From the NCBI GenBank assembly GCA_937920455.1, contig CALETX010000325.1:1-8314 (forward strand): a stretch of 8,314 nucleotides of DNA. The letters are read 5' to 3'. Shown here one piece after another: positions 1 through 6,622 of this stretch. Position 1 is the stretch's first letter. Every line of letters starts with the position of its first letter. This stretch comes from an uncultured bacterium. Lineage in GTDB: Bacteria > Verrucomicrobiota > Kiritimatiellia > UBA8416 > CALETX01. The translations under genes and the position numbers were made by a program. The notes beneath the pieces are model-generated. The model made no database searches, was not told where the DNA came from, and saw nothing but the letters and a program-made list of their open reading frames with translations.

Positions 1-524
1 ATGAATACCACTTCCTGGTTGTGGGCTTCAAGGGCGGGCGGATGCATGGTTTCCCAAACGTAGGCTGCGTTCTCCTCTCCGTATTGTTCGACCAGGGCGG
101 CGTACTCGTCGCCATAATGGACAGTCTCGCCGTCGGCATTGTGTCGAAGATAGTATTCGCCGCGCTCGATATAACCAGCGCAACTGAAAGGAGTGCTCGG
201 CCTCTCGCCGAATATTTTTTGGAAGCGCAATCGTGATCCCAGTAGTATTGTGGCGCAATCGTGAGCGCGAGGGATTACCAGGGGAATGTTGCGTGCGGTC
301 AGGCCGACGCCGGCGTTTCCGCACAGTCCGAACAAAAGAAGGACTGCATCGTAACCGCGGCGGTCACTTTGATCTATTCGTTGCTGGAGAGTGGTTCTAA
401 GGCTATCGGGCCTTGCATGTTCACCGAGCGGTATGAATTCGACATCTATGACATTTCGGCTGCGTGCGACAGCGAGGCACGCTTCCCGAGTGAACACATC
501 GCAAGCTATCAATTTCAAGCGCAT
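1..524 (-). CDS. DUF1638-family protein, C-terminal end cut by the window edge
   Basis: Reading leftward from an ATG at 524-522, one frame stays open to base 1 and gives 174 residues with no stop, so the C-terminus lies outside the window. The protein matches what I know of DUF1638 (about 200 residues): an N-terminal Cys in 'LIACDVF' (C8), 'LFGLCGN' at 64-70 and 'PRAHDC' at 85-90 followed by 'LLGSR', then a Tyr/Glu-rich C-terminal half. The three Cys (8, 68, 90) and His88 sit in the conserved motifs and could bind metal or a cofactor, but that is inference. The biochemical role of the family is not settled; members often lie near corrinoid-dependent methyltransferase genes. No signal peptide or membrane segment is seen. 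The gene starts 10 bases after the AraC stop codon with only a weak AAAGGT very close to the ATG, which fits read-through translation in an operon. The start is chosen because 'MRLKLIACDV' is a natural family N-terminus. Confidence 0.82.
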   Translation of the reverse strand, partial: MRLKLIACDVFTREACLAVARSRNVIDVEFIPLGEHARPDSLRTTLQQRIDQSDRRGYDAVLLLFGLCGNAGVGLTARNIPLVIPRAHDCATILLGSRLRFQKIFGERPSTPFSCAGYIERGEYYLRHNADGETVHYGDEYAALVEQYGEENAAYVWETMHPPALEAHNQEVVF

Positions 525-534
525 GACCTTTGTA

Positions 535-1482
535 TTATTTTGTTTCCCTTCGAGAGCAAGTTATTGGAGGCCGCGCCTGCACGGCAAGTGCCAAGTAGCG
601 CCTGGGCGATACTCCCATTATTTTTTTAAAGACCTTTGAAAGGTGAAAAGCGTCGGAGAAACCGACCTGTTCTGCAATGGCCTTGAGAGGGAGGCCTTTT
701 GTGGCAAGCAGGGCTGCCTGTCTGACGCGTCTTTGGCGCCAGGCGGTGATTGGCGCAATGCCGGTTTCCCGTCGGTAGGTGTGCGAAAGGTGCGAGACGC
801 TCATGTGCATCTTTTGGGCGACAAATTTGAGGGATGGCCGCTTCCATTCTGGGTTTTCCAGGATGGCATCAACGCGAGCCGACAGAGAGAGTTGTTTCTG
901 CGCGTGGGACACATCCTGGATACGCCAGATGCCGTCTTCTATGGGCTCAGCATCAAGGAGAATATTGAGGAGGCTCCACAGGCAGGATTGGGCTTTGGCA
1001 AAACCTGCTTCGCCTCGATCAGAAGCAACTGCCGCTATTTTGTGGAACTCTTCGCCGCAGATTCCCTCGGCATCCACGAACTCGGCAAATTCCTTATTGC
1101 GATCGAGCATCTTTTCGAGTCCGGTTTCCGTGCCGCCGCTCAGGAGCAACCATGCGCTGTGACGGATGCCGGACAGGAAGCGGGTGTCTTCAACCACCGG
1201 GACGTTGGGGGCGTATAAATGGACCGTACTCGCGCGGCGTTCGCGCCACGGCATTCTTCTCGTAGTAATTTTCCATTTTCCATGGGCTGTGAACTCATAA
1301 TCCAGAATCCAGGCCGAAGCTCTGACTTTGTTCAGGACGCCAGGATAGGGCCCGCGCACTTCGGTGGCAGAGAGCAATGCGGGGATGATGTGCCTTCTGG
1401 GTTGCCAGCTGTGGCCGATCGTATATTCGCTTTTTGACGCAGTCATGGTTTCTAAGTGCAACAACTTACATGTTCCTGACAA
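535..1482 (-). CDS. AraC-family transcriptional regulator
   Basis: A 315-residue one-component regulator. The C-terminal third holds the two AraC helix-turn-helix units: the first at about 216-239 ('VAQKMHMSVSHLSHTYRRETG'-type), the second at about 264-296 ('AIAEQVGFSDAFHLSKVFKK', then 'GVSPRRY'), matching the family pattern GF.d..yFsr.FKk..G.sP..Y. The N-terminal half looks like a cupin-type ligand-sensing domain (about 50-100: 'ASAWILDYEFTAHGKW' then 'VHLYAPNVPV'), of the kind that senses sugars or other small molecules. The ATG at 1482 has an AGGA just upstream, but only two bases away; a second ATG at 1446 (residue 13) lacks any ribosome site, so the exact start is uncertain. The DUF1638 gene follows 10 bases downstream, and the aminotransferase gene diverges from the same 101-base gap, so either or both may be its targets. 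The ligand cannot be told from sequence. Confidence 0.94.
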   Translation of the reverse strand: MSGTCKLLHLETMTASKSEYTIGHSWQPRRHIIPALLSATEVRGPYPGVLNKVRASAWILDYEFTAHGKWKITTRRMPWRERRASTVHLYAPNVPVVEDTRFLSGIRHSAWLLLSGGTETGLEKMLDRNKEFAEFVDAEGICGEEFHKIAAVASDRGEAGFAKAQSCLWSLLNILLDAEPIEDGIWRIQDVSHAQKQLSLSARVDAILENPEWKRPSLKFVAQKMHMSVSHLSHTYRRETGIAPITAWRQRRVRQAALLATKGLPLKAIAEQVGFSDAFHLSKVFKKIMGVSPRRYLALAVQARPPITCSRRETK

Positions 1483-1535
1483 AAATGGCCATTCTCTTTG
1501 TGTCTCATGTGTATGACAGTAGCCACGAAAGCGTT

Positions 1536-1559
1536 ACAGGATGTTATTGACAGTCCTGT
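1536..1559. promoter_or_regulatory. Inverted repeat in the AraC/aminotransferase divergent gap
   Basis: ACAGGA at 1536-1541 is the exact reverse complement of TCCTGT at 1554-1559, with a 12-base spacer. It lies in the 101-base gap between the divergent AraC and aminotransferase genes, just upstream of the aminotransferase ribosome site. It could be an operator or a small leader hairpin. Six-base arms can arise by chance, so the support is modest. No convincing -35/-10 pair was found for either gene in this gap. Confidence 0.3.
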
Positions 1560-1570
1560 GTGGGATTGGA

Positions 1571-1577
1571 AGGAGGT
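1571..1577 (+). promoter_or_regulatory. Strong ribosome binding site that sets the aminotransferase start
   Basis: AGGAGGT ends seven bases before the ATG at 1584. An in-frame GTG at 1560 would place this Shine-Dalgarno inside the coding region (as Glu-Gly-Gly-Gly) and has no ribosome site of its own, so the ATG is preferred. Confidence 0.85.
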
Positions 1578-1583
1578 GGCGTT

Positions 1584-2750
1584 ATGTACGAGATGGGGAA
1601 ACCTGAACTTGATGCGATTAAGGCAGTGATCGAGAGCGGACAAACTTTCAGATACAGAGGGGGTGAAGGCGGATGGTGCGACAAGTTCGAAGCTGCGCTG
1701 AAGAAGAAGATCGGCGTTAAATATGCCGTCACGACAAACAGCGGAACTTCAGCTCTTATCTGCGCGCTGGCGGGGGTGGGGATTGGACCTGGGGACGAGG
1801 TGATTGTGCCGGCATATACATTCATGGCGTCTGCTATAGCTGTCACTGCCGTGGGTGGCATACCTGTGATTGTGGACATAGATGAATCGTTGATGATTGA
1901 TCCTGCCGCGGTGGAGCGGGCGGTCAGCCGCTACACAAAGGCCATAGTGCCTGTTCATATGAACGGGCGAATTTGTAATCTTGATGCCATCCGAAAGATT
2001 GCCAAAAAATATAACCTTAAAATTGTTGAGGATGCCTGTCAGGCTGTTGGAGGATCCTACAAGGGGAGGCGGCTGACCTCGATCGGAGACGCGGGCGCAT
2101 TCAGTTTCAATCACTTCAAGATAATAAGCTGTGGTGAGGGAGGGGGAGTCCTCACCAACGATATGAAGGTCTACGACAGGGCTCTAATTCTGCATGACGG
2201 CGGAGCGGTGTTCAGGTCATACGCAGACAAGCTCAAAACACCCTTTTTTGCAGGCATGAACTTCCGCGTTTCAGAGTTTCAGGGAGCCATTCTGTATGCT
2301 CAACTGCAGAGACTCGACAGGATACTGTCCAACTTGAGAAAAAGACAGGCCGCGATGACGGAAGTGTTGGCGTCGAATTCACATCTTCGGATCAGCCCGA
2401 ATAACGATCCAGATGGCGACTGCGGGTGCGTAGTCAGTTTGATTTTTGATTCCACTGCCGAGGCAAAGTCGTTCGTTGATCGGGTCAACTCTTTGAAGGT
2501 GGGCTGCGGCGCGGGACGGCCTATTGACAGTGGTCGGCATGTCTACGTCAACTGGGAGCCGATTTTGAAGAAACAGGGTTCGCACAATGAGAAGCTTAAT
2601 CCGTTCAGATGGGCGCGCAGGAAAATCGAATACAGTCCTGACATGTGCGCCAGCACGCTCGATATTCTTGAACGGACGGTGCTCATTGGTGTTCCCTACA
2701 GCGCGACGCCGTCGGAGTGCCGCCGTATGGCGAAACGCATTATCGGTTGA
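1584..2750 (+). CDS. DegT/DnrJ/EryC1/StrS-family PLP-dependent aminotransferase
   Basis: A 388-residue cytoplasmic enzyme of the fold-type I sugar aminotransferase family, which moves an amino group (usually from Glu or Gln) onto a keto-sugar or keto-cyclitol. Visible hallmarks: 'NSGTSAL' at 52-58 (phosphate-binding loop), 'PGDEVIVPAYTF' at 69-80, 'EDACQAVGG' at 149-157 with the PLP-ring Asp150 and Gln153, and 'SFNHFKIISCGEGGG' at 174-188 with Lys179 as the Schiff-base lysine. The catalytic set is complete and the length is normal. The N-terminus 'MYEMGKPELDAIKAVIESG' and 'FRYRGG' is family-like. The start is fixed by the AGGAGGT at 1571. It is read rightward, divergent from the AraC gene and convergent with the glycosidase-like pair, so it is probably its own transcription unit. 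No oxidoreductase, nucleotidyltransferase or glycosyltransferase partner is next to it, so the substrate (amino sugar for a surface glycan, an aminocyclitol, or other) stays open. Confidence 0.95.
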   Translation: MYEMGKPELDAIKAVIESGQTFRYRGGEGGWCDKFEAALKKKIGVKYAVTTNSGTSALICALAGVGIGPGDEVIVPAYTFMASAIAVTAVGGIPVIVDIDESLMIDPAAVERAVSRYTKAIVPVHMNGRICNLDAIRKIAKKYNLKIVEDACQAVGGSYKGRRLTSIGDAGAFSFNHFKIISCGEGGGVLTNDMKVYDRALILHDGGAVFRSYADKLKTPFFAGMNFRVSEFQGAILYAQLQRLDRILSNLRKRQAAMTEVLASNSHLRISPNNDPDGDCGCVVSLIFDSTAEAKSFVDRVNSLKVGCGAGRPIDSGRHVYVNWEPILKKQGSHNEKLNPFRWARRKIEYSPDMCASTLDILERTVLIGVPYSATPSECRRMAKRIIG

Positions 2751-2781
2751 GTATTCCGCAAAATGTGAGAATGCGAGTTTG

Positions 2782-4488
2782 CTACTGAGAAGCACCAGGC
2801 GGCGGTGTTTGTGCTGCGGAAGCGAGCCGCGCCTTACACCGACGTGAAGGCGGGGCATCTGGGCCCCCCGCGTTCTCCGCATGGTAGATAGCCGTGAGTT
2901 CCTCGAATGCCTGGTCGCACTTGTCCGAATGCGGAGACTCCTGGCTCGCCAAAAGCTCGTGGTCTATGAGAGCCCGAAGATAGAGTATCTGCCATCGCCA
3001 TGACTTTCTCGCCCGTTGTGGCAGACAGCTATCGGCTTCGGAAATGATGCGCCACGCTGCTTCCACGTCTTCGGGTTGCCTGGTTTGTTGTGGGTAGGTG
3101 CGTTCGAGGAGTCCGATAGCGGTGGTGAGCTGATTTTCAAGGCTTCGTGAGAATTCGTAGGAGATGTACTCACGGAGGATATCAAGTGCTTTGGCATTTC
3201 GGTTCCAGTAGAAGCCGGCGCAGATTATCTTGTTGATGTCTTCGAATATGCCTTCGGAATATGGAAATCCACCGGCGCAGGCATGGCGGATTTGATACCA
3301 CAGCCGTTCTAACCTTGCGGGAAGGGGGTTGGCGCCGTAGCCGCCCCACGGATATCTTCCCCACATGCTTATTTCCGGGAAGTTCAGCAGGGGCAAGCCT
3401 CCCGGAATCCCCTGCTCAAGTGGATAGTGCGGAAAATCCTCGTGCGAGTCAGCCATTATGAAATCAACCCAGCCGGCGTCTTTCTCCAGTTCGCGCGCAA
3501 GTCCTCTCCAGTCCCCCTCGAAGTCGCCGCGGGCGTCAAAGCACCATGTTCCGTAAACCAGTTTGCACTCGGGGAAGCGGGCGGAAACGAGTCTGTGAAT
3601 CATCTTGTTGAGTTTCAGAAAGCCACGGGATCCCCATGGCCAGCATTCTTTGCAACCGCAACCGCCGGCGTCATATGGAAATGTGACGAGGTAGTCTAAA
3701 CCCACGCTTCTGTAATCGTCCAAAACGGCTGCATATGTGCGTTCCATGTGCGCAAAGGCGGAAGGCTTTGAGCAACAAAGGCGAGGGCCAACATTGCCGC
3801 GTCTTGGGGGTGATGTGTCAGGCACATCGGTTGCAGCGCCATCTGGAGGGCCGTAGGCAAAACCGTAGTTGCCGGAGACAAGCAGGCCAATTTGGAATCC
3901 CAGTCTTCTAAGCTCGGCGATGAGATGGATGTTTTCTTCGATAACCTTGTTCAGCTCTGGCGAACGTGAAGTATCGAGCGTTGCAAACTGATAATGCGCA
4001 GGGGCGAACACAAGGGTGTTCAGCCCCCATAGCGCAAGCTCCTCCATATAACGAAGAACTTCGCTTCGCGGAGCAGCCACATACCAGTTCTTGAAGTTGT
4101 AGGCAGGATACAGACCGCGTATTAAGCAGTCGGGTGCGGATGTTCCCCGCCATTGGCTTAGCATTGGGAAGAGTCTTTCTGGGGACGAATTCACTGGCAA
4201 GTCGAAGGAGCAAGTGTGCAGAAATCTGCCAACGCCGTACAGAAGGCCCCGCTCGTCATTGCCTCTTATAAGAATGGAGCCATCATGATCTTCAATTGCA
4301 AAACCGTCCGCAGGATACGATGAGGAGACACAAATGATGATATCAGCCGAAGATCCGTTATCGGTAAGAGTTGTTTCCACGCCGCCCCGGGCTTGAATCT
4401 CCCTTCTCAAAATGCGGAGAGCCGCGGATGCGACAGTGCCACGCGTCTCCTCCTGGTAGATTACCACATTGCCAGGGGTAGTATTCAT
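2782..4488 (-). CDS. Glycosidase-like protein with GH20b/GH67N-type N-terminal domain and CxCxxC motif
   Basis: A 568-residue protein I cannot assign to a named enzyme. Residues about 8-90 look like the small alpha/beta domain that precedes the barrel in GH20, GH67 and GH84 enzymes: 'ADIIICVSS', 'DGFAIEDHDG', 'SILIRGNDERGLLYGVGRFL' (71-90). From about 122 to 420 the pattern fits a (beta/alpha) barrel: 'IRGLYPAYNF', 'LALWGLNTLVFAP', 'LRRLGFQIGLLVSGNYG', 'YLVTFPYDAGGCGCKECWPWG' spread over 266-286, 'KLVYGTWCF', 'VDFIMADSHEDFP', 'PYSEGIFEDINK'. Asp273, Asp347, Glu350, Glu412 and Glu415 are candidate catalytic acids. C277, C279 and C282 form a CxCxxC cluster like that in DUF4838-type proteins. 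The remainder is helical. There is no signal peptide, so it should act in the cytoplasm unless exported otherwise. Its ATG overlaps the stop codon of the upstream 668-residue gene (ATGA at 4488-4485) and has no ribosome site, indicating translational coupling. The last 30 or so residues are Pro/Arg/Ala-rich and follow a run of six C at 2864-2869, so the C-terminus is less certain. Confidence 0.88.
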   Translation of the reverse strand: MNTTPGNVVIYQEETRGTVASAALRILRREIQARGGVETTLTDNGSSADIIICVSSSYPADGFAIEDHDGSILIRGNDERGLLYGVGRFLHTCSFDLPVNSSPERLFPMLSQWRGTSAPDCLIRGLYPAYNFKNWYVAAPRSEVLRYMEELALWGLNTLVFAPAHYQFATLDTSRSPELNKVIEENIHLIAELRRLGFQIGLLVSGNYGFAYGPPDGAATDVPDTSPPRRGNVGPRLCCSKPSAFAHMERTYAAVLDDYRSVGLDYLVTFPYDAGGCGCKECWPWGSRGFLKLNKMIHRLVSARFPECKLVYGTWCFDARGDFEGDWRGLARELEKDAGWVDFIMADSHEDFPHYPLEQGIPGGLPLLNFPEISMWGRYPWGGYGANPLPARLERLWYQIRHACAGGFPYSEGIFEDINKIICAGFYWNRNAKALDILREYISYEFSRSLENQLTTAIGLLERTYPQQTRQPEDVEAAWRIISEADSCLPQRARKSWRWQILYLRALIDHELLASQESPHSDKCDQAFEELTAIYHAENAGGPDAPPSRRCKARLASAAQTPPPGASQ

Positions 4489-6491
4489 GGATTCGTCTTG
4501 TCGCTGTCGTTTGTCACAGACTCATTGTGTGTGTTTGGAAGAGGCGCGATATTGCCGGCAGGTTCAGGTTCGAATTCCCATACCTTGGTGGTCGGCCAAA
4601 TATCCTCATATTCCTGCCAGTGATCCATCATGATTTGGATTTTTTTCCTCACCATTCCTGTGAGGTCCTGGCCGAGCATGAAGACGCTTTCCTCGTCTTT
4701 CTGACGGGCATGCTGGATCGCTCGTGCATCCTCCTTTTCGAGGATATGAAGGAGTTCGGCTGTGTTGTCCAGTTCTGCTCTTGCGATCTTTCGCATCATG
4801 ACAGATCTGTGATCGTAAATGATGTTGTCATCGTAATCCATCATATTCGGTCCGAACTGGGGTTGACTGCTGGTATCAAGGGCGTACTGGTACATAATTA
4901 CGTTCCTGGCAGTCTTTACCATACACATACACGCGCCCACTCGTGCCGCAAGACGCCGGAGATAAGAGCGGTGCTCTTGTTTATTGGCCGATTGTGAAAG
5001 ATCAAGAAGCCTCTGCCTAATGCTCAAGAGCCGCCTTGCGGCGTCATCGAGCGCCCATCGGGCCATCCATACGGCCGATTCGCCCCTAAACACCGGTTTG
5101 CCAAGGATCATGCACAGGTTGTTGTTTTCCCTGTCCGCATCCCTGGAAAAAAGGAAGCGTCGGTAATGAGCTGTTTCGGAGCTGACGAGCGCTTCAGGTC
5201 TTGGGACCAGGGGCCGCACGAGCCAACGCATCGCAACCATGGTCCATGGGAGCAGGAGTGCGAAGCCTTTTTGCTGTATCTTGCTGAGGATTGTGTCAAC
5301 AGTAGAGAGTTCTGCCCAGATGTTCACAAGAGATTCTGCGGCCTTGTCGGGTCCTGCCAGCAAGGCAGCGGCGAGGAGGAGCGCCTTGTCGCGGGATATA
5401 ATTCCGTGTCCGGGTTCATCCAGTACGCATTGGATGACAGCGCAAGCGGTATCCAGACAATCCGGTTCAATGCCAATGGCGCATCTGAGAGTATCGTGCG
5501 CAGGGTTGGAGTAGATCGCTTGCAGGTCGCGTGCGAAATCGCACACCCGCCCGAGGCCGACTGCGGGATGATAAGTGCTCCAAAGTCCGCCTCCGAGAGC
5601 TGCTCCTGGGCCTCCCCAGTTCTCCCCCAGGGGGTTGCTCCAGTTGACGAACTGGCCTGGGGACAGTCGTAATCTTGCAGAGGCGGCGAAGGCTTCAGGA
5701 ATTCCGGATGCCCAGACGTTGATTCTGATGGATGCTCCGCCTGCTTTGGCTCCTTCCTGCATAGCGGCGATCCACCCTGCAACTCTTGCGCCCCAATCTC
5801 TCTTTCGCCATTTTGGCGGGCCGTTGTAGCCTGGATATAGGCAAGGCGACCAGCTTATTCCCGATCCTGAGTCATTGGCCATGAACGAATAGGAGTCTAT
5901 GTCGGGGAAACGATTGGCAATTTCACGCATTGCCTCACGGTAGAGGTCAAGCACTTCAGGCTCGTCAATGGAAGGCGCAAAGTAGGGTTTGCGGGCTATT
6001 CGGCCCAGTTCACACTGGGGACCGCGCCAGTGCGGATGAGAGCGGTAAACCCCCTCGGGCAGCCACAGAGGCTCGCAGCCTTCCACCTCTCCCTTGAGAC
6101 CATGGCGGCGCGCAACTGACATCTGTGCCTCAAGGATGGCCTGCATTTGTCTTGCTTCCTTGAGTGATATCCACTTGCGGAGGGCTTTGGGTGGAAAGAT
6201 CCTGAAGATGGCCATACCAGTATTAGACCAGGAAGGGTATGGGTCGGTATTGTCGGGCAGGAACCATGTGCCGTAACGGAAAGGGAAGAAACCCACCTGT
6301 ATGTGAGTGGCGCCGAAGGCCGTGGCCATGTCGGCGAAGCGTTCGAATTCATCGCGGTTGAATCTGCAAGCCTGACCTTGTCTAAGGGAGAAAACCAGTT
6401 GTCTGCCGGCAAGGCGGGTAGTTGCTATGTCCCTGATATTCAGGGCGTCTCCGCGTCTGCGCATCCTGCTATGTTGTCCTGAAAGTGACAC
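4485..6491 (-). CDS. Large uncharacterised glycosidase-like barrel protein with helical C-terminal region
   Basis: A 668-residue protein with no family I can name for certain. Residues about 45-370 have the look of a glycosidase-type (beta/alpha) barrel: 'FADMATAFGATHIQVGFFPF' (52-71), 'LKGEVEGCEPLWLPEG' (132-147), 'YRSHPHWRGPQC' (149-160), 'IDSYSFMANDSGSGISW' (198-214), 'ASIRINVWASG' (253-263), 'GQFVNWSNPLGENWGG' (279-294), and 'HDTLRCAIGIEPDC' (332-345). Many Trp and Tyr residues in the loops suggest sugar stacking; Glu135, Glu137, Glu140, Asp207 and Glu342 are candidate acids. From about 380 to 635 it is mostly helical, with a Trp-rich end ('HWQEYEDIWPTTKVWEF', 624-640), then a polar tail. 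No signal peptide is seen. The GTG start at 6491 is supported by AAAGGAGAT (plus-strand 6498-6506) eight bases upstream; an ATG at 6464 has no properly spaced site. It leads the operon with the 568-residue gene and is divergent from the GntR/LacI-type regulator, its likely controller. Glycan substrate unknown. Confidence 0.87.
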   Translation of the reverse strand: MSLSGQHSRMRRRGDALNIRDIATTRLAGRQLVFSLRQGQACRFNRDEFERFADMATAFGATHIQVGFFPFRYGTWFLPDNTDPYPSWSNTGMAIFRIFPPKALRKWISLKEARQMQAILEAQMSVARRHGLKGEVEGCEPLWLPEGVYRSHPHWRGPQCELGRIARKPYFAPSIDEPEVLDLYREAMREIANRFPDIDSYSFMANDSGSGISWSPCLYPGYNGPPKWRKRDWGARVAGWIAAMQEGAKAGGASIRINVWASGIPEAFAASARLRLSPGQFVNWSNPLGENWGGPGAALGGGLWSTYHPAVGLGRVCDFARDLQAIYSNPAHDTLRCAIGIEPDCLDTACAVIQCVLDEPGHGIISRDKALLLAAALLAGPDKAAESLVNIWAELSTVDTILSKIQQKGFALLLPWTMVAMRWLVRPLVPRPEALVSSETAHYRRFLFSRDADRENNNLCMILGKPVFRGESAVWMARWALDDAARRLLSIRQRLLDLSQSANKQEHRSYLRRLAARVGACMCMVKTARNVIMYQYALDTSSQPQFGPNMMDYDDNIIYDHRSVMMRKIARAELDNTAELLHILEKEDARAIQHARQKDEESVFMLGQDLTGMVRKKIQIMMDHWQEYEDIWPTTKVWEFEPEPAGNIAPLPNTHNESVTNDSDKTNP

Positions 6492-6497
6492 GGCCTG

Positions 6498-6506
6498 ATC
6501 TCCTTT
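6498..6506 (-). promoter_or_regulatory. Ribosome binding site supporting a GTG start
   Basis: On the minus strand this reads AAAGGAGAT, with its AGGAG core eight bases before the GTG at 6491-6489. It decides for GTG over the in-frame ATG at 6464. Confidence 0.7.
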
Positions 6507-6524
6507 CTTTTCATATCATTTATC

Positions 6525-6553
6525 TTGACAAGATTTCTGATATAAAATATTGT
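6525..6553 (+). promoter_or_regulatory. Sigma-70-type promoter for the GntR/LacI regulator
   Basis: TTGACA at 6525-6530 is a perfect -35 box. After 17 bases comes TATTGT (6548-6553), a four-of-six -10 box, in an AT-rich stretch. Transcription would start near 6560, leaving a leader of about 60 bases before the ATG at 6623. Confidence 0.55.
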
Positions 6554-6565
6554 GACACGGGTCAA
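6537..6565 (-). promoter_or_regulatory. Candidate promoter for the glycosidase-like operon
   Basis: On the minus strand TTGACC (plus 6560-6565) lies 17 bases from TATCAG (plus 6537-6542), five and four matches to the -35 and -10 consensus. It overlaps the regulator promoter on the opposite strand, so the two divergent units could be controlled together or compete for polymerase. Confidence 0.4.
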
Positions 6566-6580
6566 TGTCGAAAACTCGAC
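6553..6580. promoter_or_regulatory. Two short inverted repeats, possible operator sites
   Basis: TGAC (6553-6556) and GTCA (6561-6564) form one dyad with a four-base spacer; GTCGA (6567-6571) and TCGAC (6576-6580) form a second with a four-base spacer. Together they cover the -10 end of the regulator promoter and its likely start site, as well as the -35 of the opposite promoter. GntR-type heads usually bind short dyads of this kind, so autoregulation by the adjacent regulator is a fair inference. The arms are short. Confidence 0.35.
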
Positions 6581-6622
6581 TCAAGAGGGTGGAACCTGAT
6601 CAATTGGGATGGAGACCAAAAG

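Noticed and set aside
28..324. Minus-strand 98-residue Arg-rich open frame near the left edge
   Set aside because: It lies in another frame of the DUF1638 gene, whose motifs are clear; the Arg-rich translation is typical of a shadow frame.
643..1218. Plus-strand open frame of 191 residues opposite the AraC gene
   Set aside because: It is antisense to a gene with clear AraC helix-turn-helix motifs, and its translation shows no family-like features.
1547..1552. Perfect TTGACA as a -35 box for the aminotransferase gene
   Set aside because: A -10 box 17 bases on would fall inside the ribosome binding site, leaving no room for a leader, and no -10-like sequence is there.
1560..1583. GTG at 1560 as the aminotransferase start
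   Set aside because: It would translate through the strong AGGAGGT site and has no ribosome site of its own; the ATG at 1584 fits better.
2751..2781. Terminator between the convergent aminotransferase and 568-residue genes
   Set aside because: I found no stem followed by a T-run in the 31 bases; any terminator must lie inside a coding end or rely on Rho.
5166..5672. Plus-strand open frame of 168 residues opposite the 668-residue gene
   Set aside because: A shadow of the minus-strand gene: no ribosome site, and the translation has no recognisable domain.
6485..6622. N-terminal extension of the GntR/LacI regulator by 46 residues
   Set aside because: The extension overlaps the divergent gene start and the promoter elements, has no domain character, and the ATG at 6623 has a good ribosome site.
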